This document shows, piece by piece, positions 1 through 9,000 of a stretch of 64,000 nucleotides of DNA. This DNA comes from Bog-950 sp964615305 (GTDB lineage Bacteria; Bacteroidota; Bacteroidia; Chitinophagales; LD1). Each line of letters begins with the position of its first letter. Within the stretch, counting starts at the first letter, position 1. The stretch is from NCBI GenBank assembly GCA_964615305.1, contig CAZTNA010000001.1, positions 62,001 through 126,000 of the forward strand. The letters are read 5' to 3'. The notes beneath the pieces are model-generated. The model saw only the letters and a program-made list of their open reading frames with translations, ran no database searches and was not told the origin of the DNA. The translations under genes and the position numbers were made by a program.

Positions 1-3000
1 GTCAACTGAGTCAGTAACTCTTGCTGTACTAGACCCATGCACCGGAGCTGTGTCATCCAGCGCTACAATTACCATTCGTGATGATTTACCTCCTACAATT
101 ACTGCATCAGACACCACTCTTTGCTTGGGTCAGTCAACTCAACTAGTAGCCAACGGAGGTGTAACCTACGCGTGGTCGCCAGCTACCGGTTTAAGTAACC
201 CCAATATTCGCACGCCTATAGCAACACCGACAGTTACTACAACTTATACAGTTACCATGCAGTTTGGTGCGTGTACAAAAACTGTTTCACAAACCATACA
301 TGTGAGCAATCCGGTTGTTGCTACTACTGCATCACCAGCAGGTACAGTTTGTAATGGAGGTACGGTAACAGTTACTGCTTCGGGCAGCGGGGGCGTATCG
401 CCTTATAATTATCTATGGAGCACAGGAGCTACCACTCCGAGCATGACAGTAGCATCGGGTGGAACATACAACGTAACCTCTACCGATAGCTATGGATGCA
501 CCGCCAGCGCAACTCGTTCGGTTACTATATCAAACCTCAACATTAGTGGTACTACTACCAATGTATCATGCATGGGTGGTACCAATGGATCTATTGATGT
601 AACGGTAACCGGTAGTAATGCACCTTTTACCTACAACTGGGGAGGCGGAGTTACCTCGCAAGACAGGACAAATATAGTGGCCGGCACTTACACCGTTACC
701 GCCAGCAACACAGCGGGCTGCTCGGTTACAGCTTCTTTCACTATTACACAGCCAGCTACGAACCTTACCACTTCAGCTACCAATACTTCGGTTACTTGTA
801 ATGGGGGAAACAATGGCTCTATCAATTTGTCGGTATCAGGAGGGGTTTCACCTTATACTTATATATGGAGCAACAGTGCTACTACACAAGATATTTCTTC
901 GCTTACGGCTAATTCATATTCTGTAACGGTAACCGACAATAACGGATGCACCGCTTCGCGTAGTGTAACTGTTACACAACCAACTGCTGTTACTACATCT
1001 GAAACACATGTAAACACTACATGCTTTGGTACCGCTAACGGATCAATAAACCTAAGCGTTGGTGGAGGGGTTGGCTCTTATGCTTATGCTTGGAGCAACG
1101 GTGCTGCTTCGCAAGATTTAACCGGTATTACTGCAGGCACTTATACCGTCACTGTATCTGACGGAAGCAGTTGTACAGCTACGCGAAGCATTACTATCAC
1201 ACAACCTACTGCAGTAACTCCGGTGCTCACACCAACCAACGTAGCTTGCAATGGAGGTAACAGCGGCTTCATCAGTTCTGTAACATCAGGGGGCAATTCT
1301 CCTTATACATTTTTATGGAGCAATGCAGCTACTACTCAAAATATTTCGGCCCTTGCTGTTGGAACTTATACGCTTACAGCTACTGATGCAAACGGATGTT
1401 CTGCATCAGCATTGGCTGCTATTACTGAGCCGGCTGTGTTGACAGCATCTACCACACACACCAATGTAAACTGCTTTGGAGGCAACAACGGCACCATTAC
1501 ATTAACCGTAGCCGGAGGCACAACTCCTTATACCTATAACTGGGGCGGTGGTGTTACTACACAAAACAGAACTGCACTAACTGCCGGAACTTATACTGTA
1601 ACTGTAACTGATTTTAGAAGTTGCACAGCAACCGCTACGGCTACTATTACACAACCAACAGCATTGTTACTTACAAACACGAGAACAAATGTTAGTTGTA
1701 ATGGTGGTAACAACGGTTCTATAAACATTACTGTAAGCGGGGGCACTTCGCCTTATACTTACAACTGGGGCGGTGGTGTAACCACAGAAGACAGAACAAA
1801 CCTTACACTGGGAACCTACAATGTAACTTCTACTGATGCAAATGCTTGCACAGTTTCCGCTTCTATATCTATTACACAACCAACTGCATTAACCTTTGCT
1901 GAAACACATGTGAATAATACTTGTAACGGTGGAAGCACTGGCTCTATAAATATCACAGTAGGTGGTGGTACTTCTCCATACTCTTACAACTGGGGTGGTG
2001 GTGTTACAACAGAAGACAGAACAGGATTGGACGCTGGAACTTTTACCGTAACTGCTACCGACAACAACAATTGCACAGTAACAGGTTCTGCTACTATTAC
2101 TCAACCTGCTGCCATAAACATTTCAGAAGTAGTAACCGATGCTACCTGCGCACCCGGAAATAACGGAGCTATTACTTTAACTGTGACAGGTGGTTCTTCT
2201 CCTTATACATACAACTGGGGTGGTGGTGTTACTACACAAAACCGTTCGGCACTTTTTGCAGGAACTTACACAGTAACAGTTACCGATAACACAAGTTGCA
2301 CAGCAGCAAAGTCAATTTCGGTTTCGCAGTTGGGCACAGGTATGACACTTTCTACTTCGGTAATTAATGTAAATTGTTTTGGTGGAAGCACCGGTGCAAT
2401 CGACTTAACGGTTACAGGAGGAACAGCACCTATTACTTATAACTGGGGCGGTGGTATTACTACTCAAGACAGAACAACACTTACAGCATCTAACTACTCA
2501 GTAACTGTTACTGATGGTTTAAGCTGCTCGGCAATAGCCAATGCTACTATCATACAACCTAGTGCTATTTCAATTTCCGCAACTACTACCAATGTGTTGT
2601 GCCGTGGTGCAGCAACAGGCGCCATAAATATTACTGCTACCGGAGGTGCCGGAGTATTAACATACAACTGGGGTAGTGGTGTAACTACTGAAGACAGAAC
2701 AGGCATTGCTGCTGGGTCATACACAGTAACAGTTACAGACGCAAATGGATGCACAGCTACCAACGCTTCTACTATTACACAACCTGCTGCTGTAGTTTCA
2801 GCCGTAGCAATTAATACACCTGTATCATGTTTTAGCGGAAGCAATGGAACGGTAACGCTTACACCAACGGGCGGAACCGGTGCTTACACATTTTACTGGA
2901 GCAACGGAAGTATTTCACAAAATCTTTCAGCAGTTGCAGCAGGCATGTATAATGTAACCGTAACCGATGCAAATGGATGCACGGCTACAGCAACATCAAC

Positions 3001-6000
3001 GGTTACACAACCCGCTTCGGCACTTTCAACAACGCTTACTCCAACTGACCTTACTTGTAACAATATAAACGTTGGTTCTATCACCAATACCGTATCAGGT
3101 GGTACATCGCCTTACACGTTTAACTGGGGTGGCGGTGTTACTACACAAAACAGGAGCGGCCTAGCAGCAGGCACATATAGTGTAACTGTTACTGATAACA
3201 GAAGTTGTTCGGTTAGTTCAACCGTAATTTTAACTCAGCCACCGGCTGTAACTATTACCATAACACCTGCCGATGTTTTATGTAACGGAGGAAACAACGG
3301 TGCTGTAACTGTATCTGTAACAGGAGGCACCGGTGCTTACAGTTACAACTGGGGCGGTGGTATTACTTCGCAAAACAGAACAGGACTTACAGCGGGTTCT
3401 TACACTCTAACAGTTACCGATGCGAATTCGTGCACTGCGGCATCAACTACAGTCATTGTTGAACCCTCAGCACTTACACTTACGCTCAATTCAGGAACCA
3501 GTACCTGTATGAGTCCGACCGGTACTGCTACCGCAGTTACTAACAACTCGGGTGCTGCACCTTACAATTATGTATGGTCTAATGGGGGTGCTAACTCACA
3601 AAACCAAAACGGGTTAGCTCCCGGTGATATTTCAGTAACTGTTACTGATGCTAATAGCTGTTCTGTTAGCGCATCAGTTACAGTCGGTTTAAGCGGAAAT
3701 AATACCGATGCTAATTTCAATTTTAACGGAACTTTATGCGGACCAAACGCAGTTGTAACTTTCACACATGCAGGTTCAGGAAGCATCATCAACCACAATT
3801 GGGATTTCGGAAACGGTTCAGGAACTTCTACAATGCCGAGCCCAAATTACACGTACCCTGCTGCTGGCATTTATAACGTTACCCATATTGTTGAGCGTGG
3901 GTTCTGTAAAGATACTTTTATACGTCTAGTTACCATTAACAGTAAACCGGTTCCTACTTCAGTAGTTACAAATGTAAGTTGCAACGGAATGAACAACGGA
4001 GAGATTGATGTAAGCGTTTCTTCAGGAATTCCTGCATTTACTTACAACTGGGGCGGGGGTGTTACCACACAAGACAGAACAGGCCTTGCACCAGGCACTT
4101 ATACTGTTACGGTAAACGATGCTAATTCTTGTTCAGCTACTTTAAGTAACACAATTACTCAACCAACGGTGCTAATGGTTACCTATAATAACACTAACGT
4201 AACATGTAATGGTGGAAACAATGGTGCCATTGACGTTACGGTGGTTGGCGGCACAAGTGCGTACACCTATACATGGAGTGGTGGTGTTACTACACAAGAC
4301 CGAACCGGATTAGCAGGCGGTACATATACTTTGACCGTAACAGATGCAAATAGCTGCACAAGTGTAAATACTATTGACCTGTATCAGCCGAATCCGGTGG
4401 TCATAATGCCGGCAGTAGTTAATGTTACTTGCTTTGGTCAAAGCGATGGCGCTATTAACTTAACTGTTACAGGCGGCACGGGCACATACTTCTATACATG
4501 GGCAGGAAGCGGTGGCACAACACAAAATGCCGTTTCAATACCGGCTGGAGTTTACACGGTTAGTGTTACTGATGCTAATGGCTGTTCAACTTCCTCTTCT
4601 TCGGTGGTTGCACAACCCGCAATATTAACCACTTCGCTGAGTGCAACTCCTGTCTCTTGTTTTGCAGGAAGTAATGGAGCTATCAATTCAATTACAACGG
4701 GAGGAACAGCTCCTTATTACTACGCTTGGAATGATGGAAATGTACAGGCAAACCGTTCTACTTTAACAGCCGGTGTTTACTCTGCAACTATCACTGATGC
4801 CAACGGATGTTCTGTTTCGGCAAACATAACAGTAGCACAACCTTCTTCAGCGGTTAATGTAGTGGTGAACAGCACCAACACTTTAGTGTGCTATGGCGAT
4901 AACAACGGAACTATCAATATTACAGCAAGCGGTGGAGTTCCAACCTACACTTACTTATGGGGCGACAGCAGCTTGCTCGAAGACAGAACAGGTATGTTGG
5001 GGGGCACTTACTATGTAACTGCTACCGACCAAAACGGATGTGTTGCTGCTGCCAGCGCTACCATCAATCAACCTTCACAATTAACTATTGATTCTATCGC
5101 AGTTACAAATGTGTTGTGTTTTGGTGGCAACACAGGTTCTTTGATTCCGAATGTATATGGCGGCACTACTCCTTACACATACAACTGGGGTGCTGGTGTA
5201 ACCACCGCTAACAGAACAAACGTTCCTGCAGGTATTTATTACTTAACTGTAACTGACAATAACGGATGCACGGCTACAGCCACAGCTACCATCAGTCAAC
5301 CGGTAGTACCAGTTACAGCTTCTACTGTTACTACGAACGTAAGTTGCCATGGTGGTAGTAATGGATTTGTTGACTTAACAGTTACTGACGGAGCTTCACC
5401 TTATACCTTCAACTGGGGCGGAGGTGTAACTACTGAAGATAGAACTAGTGTTTCGGCAGGAACTTACAATGTGGTTGTTACCGATTCAAATGGGTGCACA
5501 GCTACTGCAAGCTCAGTAGTATCACAACCTGCTGTGCTTTCAATTTCAGTTGCTTCTACAACTAATGTTTCATGCTTTGGTGGCAACAACGGCACTATAA
5601 ACATAACTGCTACCGGTGGTACTGCTGCTTATAGCTATAACTGGGGTGGAGGTATTACTACTCAAAACAGAACTGGTTTAGCTGCGGGGACGTATAACGT
5701 AACTATAAGTGATGCTAATGGTTGCACGGCAACAACCGGTGCTACTATCACACAACCTCTTGTTCTTTCCGCAAGTTACACCACCGGGCAAATTAGTTGC
5801 AATAACGGTAACAACGGGACTATCAATCTAACAGTTACCGGTGGCACTTCTCCATTTGCATACAACTGGACAAGCGGCCAAAACACACAGAACCTTAATA
5901 CACTAACTGCCGGCACTTATGATGTAACCATTACTGACAATAATTCATGCTCTGCTACATTAAGTGTTACTGTTAGCCAACCAACTGCAGTAGTAGTTAC

Positions 6001-9000
6001 TACAGTTGTTACAGACGTAGCTTGCTTTGGAGGCAGCACAGGAACCATAGATGTAACTGTAAACGGAGGAACACCATCTTACGCTTATTTGTGGAATGGA
6101 GGTGTTGTGACACAAGACAGAACCAATCTTACTGCTGGAGTTTATCAGGTAACTATAACCGACAACAACTACTGCACAACGAGTATAAGTGCTACGGTAG
6201 CTCAACCTGCCACAGGACTTTCTGCAACTACATCAGTAATTCCTGTGTTGTGTTTCGGCAACAGCACTGGTAGTATTGATTTGACCGCAACAGGAGGAAG
6301 CACTCCATACATTTACGTATGGAACGATGCCGTAACTACCGAAGACAGAGTTAATGTGGCTGCAGGAACTTACTCAGTAACTATAACCGATAACCAGTTA
6401 TGTTCAGCTACAGCTTCAGCCACAATTTCTCAACCTTTAGCTGCCCTGTCAGTAATAGCAACAGCTGCAGATGTTTCCTGCTTTGGCGGCAACAACGGAG
6501 CCATCAACATCAACGTAACAGGAGGAACTACAGCTTATAGTTACGATTGGGGTGGAGGTGTTACTACACAAAATAGAACCGGATTAACTGCGGGCACTTA
6601 CAATGTAACTGTTACAGATGCTAACTCTTGCACTACAACTATAGGGGCAACAATTACACAACCTGCCACTGCGCTTGCCGTATCTGTTATTTCAACTACT
6701 AACGTATCTTGCTTTGGTGGTAGTAATGGGGCTATTAACACTAATACAACAGGGGGCACTACAGTTTATAGTTACAATTGGGGTGGGGGAGTAACTGCAC
6801 AAAATAGAACTGGATTAGCTTCGGGCACTTACACGGTAACTGTTTCAGATGCTAATTCTTGCACGGCAACAACAAGCGCATCCATTACTCAGCCTTTATC
6901 TGCGTTAGCTGTATCGGCAGCATCTACAATCAATGTTTTGTGTTTTGGCGGAAATAATGGCGCAATCAATATCAATGCTACAGGCGGTACTACTGCCTAC
7001 AGTTACGATTGGGGTGGTGGACTTACTACACAAAACAGAACAGGATTAAGTGCCGGCACTTATAACGTAACAGTTACAGATGCTAACTCTTGCACGGCAA
7101 CAACATCTGCAACTATTACACAGCCTGTCGCTGCATTAGCAGTAGCGGTAACTTCTACCACAAATGTTTCGTGTTTTGGTGGAAACAACGGAACCATTAA
7201 TATCAGTGTTACAGGCGGTACTACTACTTACAGCTACGATTGGGGCGGTGGAGTTACCACTCAAAACAGAAACGGGTTAACTTCTGGCACTTACAATGTA
7301 ACCGTAACTGATGCTAACTCTTGCACAGCAACTACAAACGCGACTATAATTCAACCTGCGTCTGCATTAGCGGTAGCAGTGGTTTCTACAACCAACGTTT
7401 CATGTTTTGGCGGTAACAACGGTGTAATCAATATCAATGCAACTGGCGGTACTATTGCTTACAGTTACAACTGGGCTGGTGGAGTTACTACACAAAACAG
7501 AACTGGATTAACAGCAGGTACTTATAATGTAACTGTAAGTGATGCTAACTCTTGCACCGCAACAACAAATGCTATTATCACTGAACCGGCTGCTTCTTTA
7601 AGCGTTACAGCAACACCGGTAAGCGTTTCATGTTTTGCAGGAAGTAACGGGGCCATTACTTTAACGGTAACTGGCGGAACTGCGGGTTACACTTACCTGT
7701 GGAGTGATGCAGCAAATACGCAAGACAGAACAAATGTTGCAGCAGGTAACTATTCAGTAACTGTAACAGATGCGCAAAGTTGCACCGCTACTGCTGCTGC
7801 GGTAGTTACTCAACCGGCTGCTGCTTTGTCGGCTACTACTTCGGTAACGAATGTTTCTTGCAATGCTGGCAACAACGGAACTATTACACTCACAGTAACT
7901 GGCGGCACTACTACTTATTCTTTCAATTGGAACGATGCAGTAGTTACTCAAAACAGAAACAATATGAGTGCCGGCTCTTACAATGTAACCGTTACAGACG
8001 CCAACTCATGCAGCACAACATCTTCGGCAACTATTACCGAACCGGCTGTACTTACTATTTCAGCTACTCCTACAGATGTACTTTGTGAAGGTGGAAGCAA
8101 CGGAAGTATTTCAACTGCTGTGAATGGCGGAACTGCCGGTTACACTTACCTGTGGAACGATGCAGTAACTACAGCCAACAGAAGTAACTTAACAGCAGGC
8201 AATTACACAGTAACTGTTACTGACAATCTTTCTTGCAGCGCTTCAACTTCTGCAGCAATTGCACAGCCAACTGCCCTTGCGCTTTCTAATACTCATACTG
8301 ATGTTAGCTGCTTTGGCGGTAACAACGGAAACGTTGATATAACAACAACGGGGGGCACTTCGCCTTATGTATATATATGGAGTAACACAGCTACCACACA
8401 AGATATTTCTACACTTACTATCGGCACTTACACAGTTTCTGTAACTGATGCACACAACTGTTCGGCCGTTAGCACAGCTACGGTAACACAACCAACTGCG
8501 TTACAGGTTTCATCTGTAGCAACTAATGTGTTGTGTAACGGTGCTTCTACAGGTGCCGTAAATATTACGGTAAGCGGTGGAGTAACTAACTATAGCTACT
8601 TATGGAGCAACGCTGCTGTTTCACAAAACATTTCTTCAGTAGCTTCGGGAACATATATGGTAACAGTAACTGATGCTAACAACTGCACCACTACACATTC
8701 GCAAATAGTTACACAATCGGCTGCTATCGCTATTGCCGAAACACATATCAATGCTAGCTGTTTTGGTTATGCTACTGCTGGTATAGATATTACAGTAACT
8801 GGCGGCAACGCAGCTTACTCTTACTTGTGGAGCAACGGATATAACAGCGAAGATATATCAGGTGTACAGGCAAATACTTACACCGTTACTGTTACTGATG
8901 TAAATTCATGCACAGGTTCAAGCAGTATTTCAGTAGGTCAGCCAACTGCATTCAGTGTTTCGTTTAACTACAACAACGTGCAGTGCAATGGCGGTGCTGA

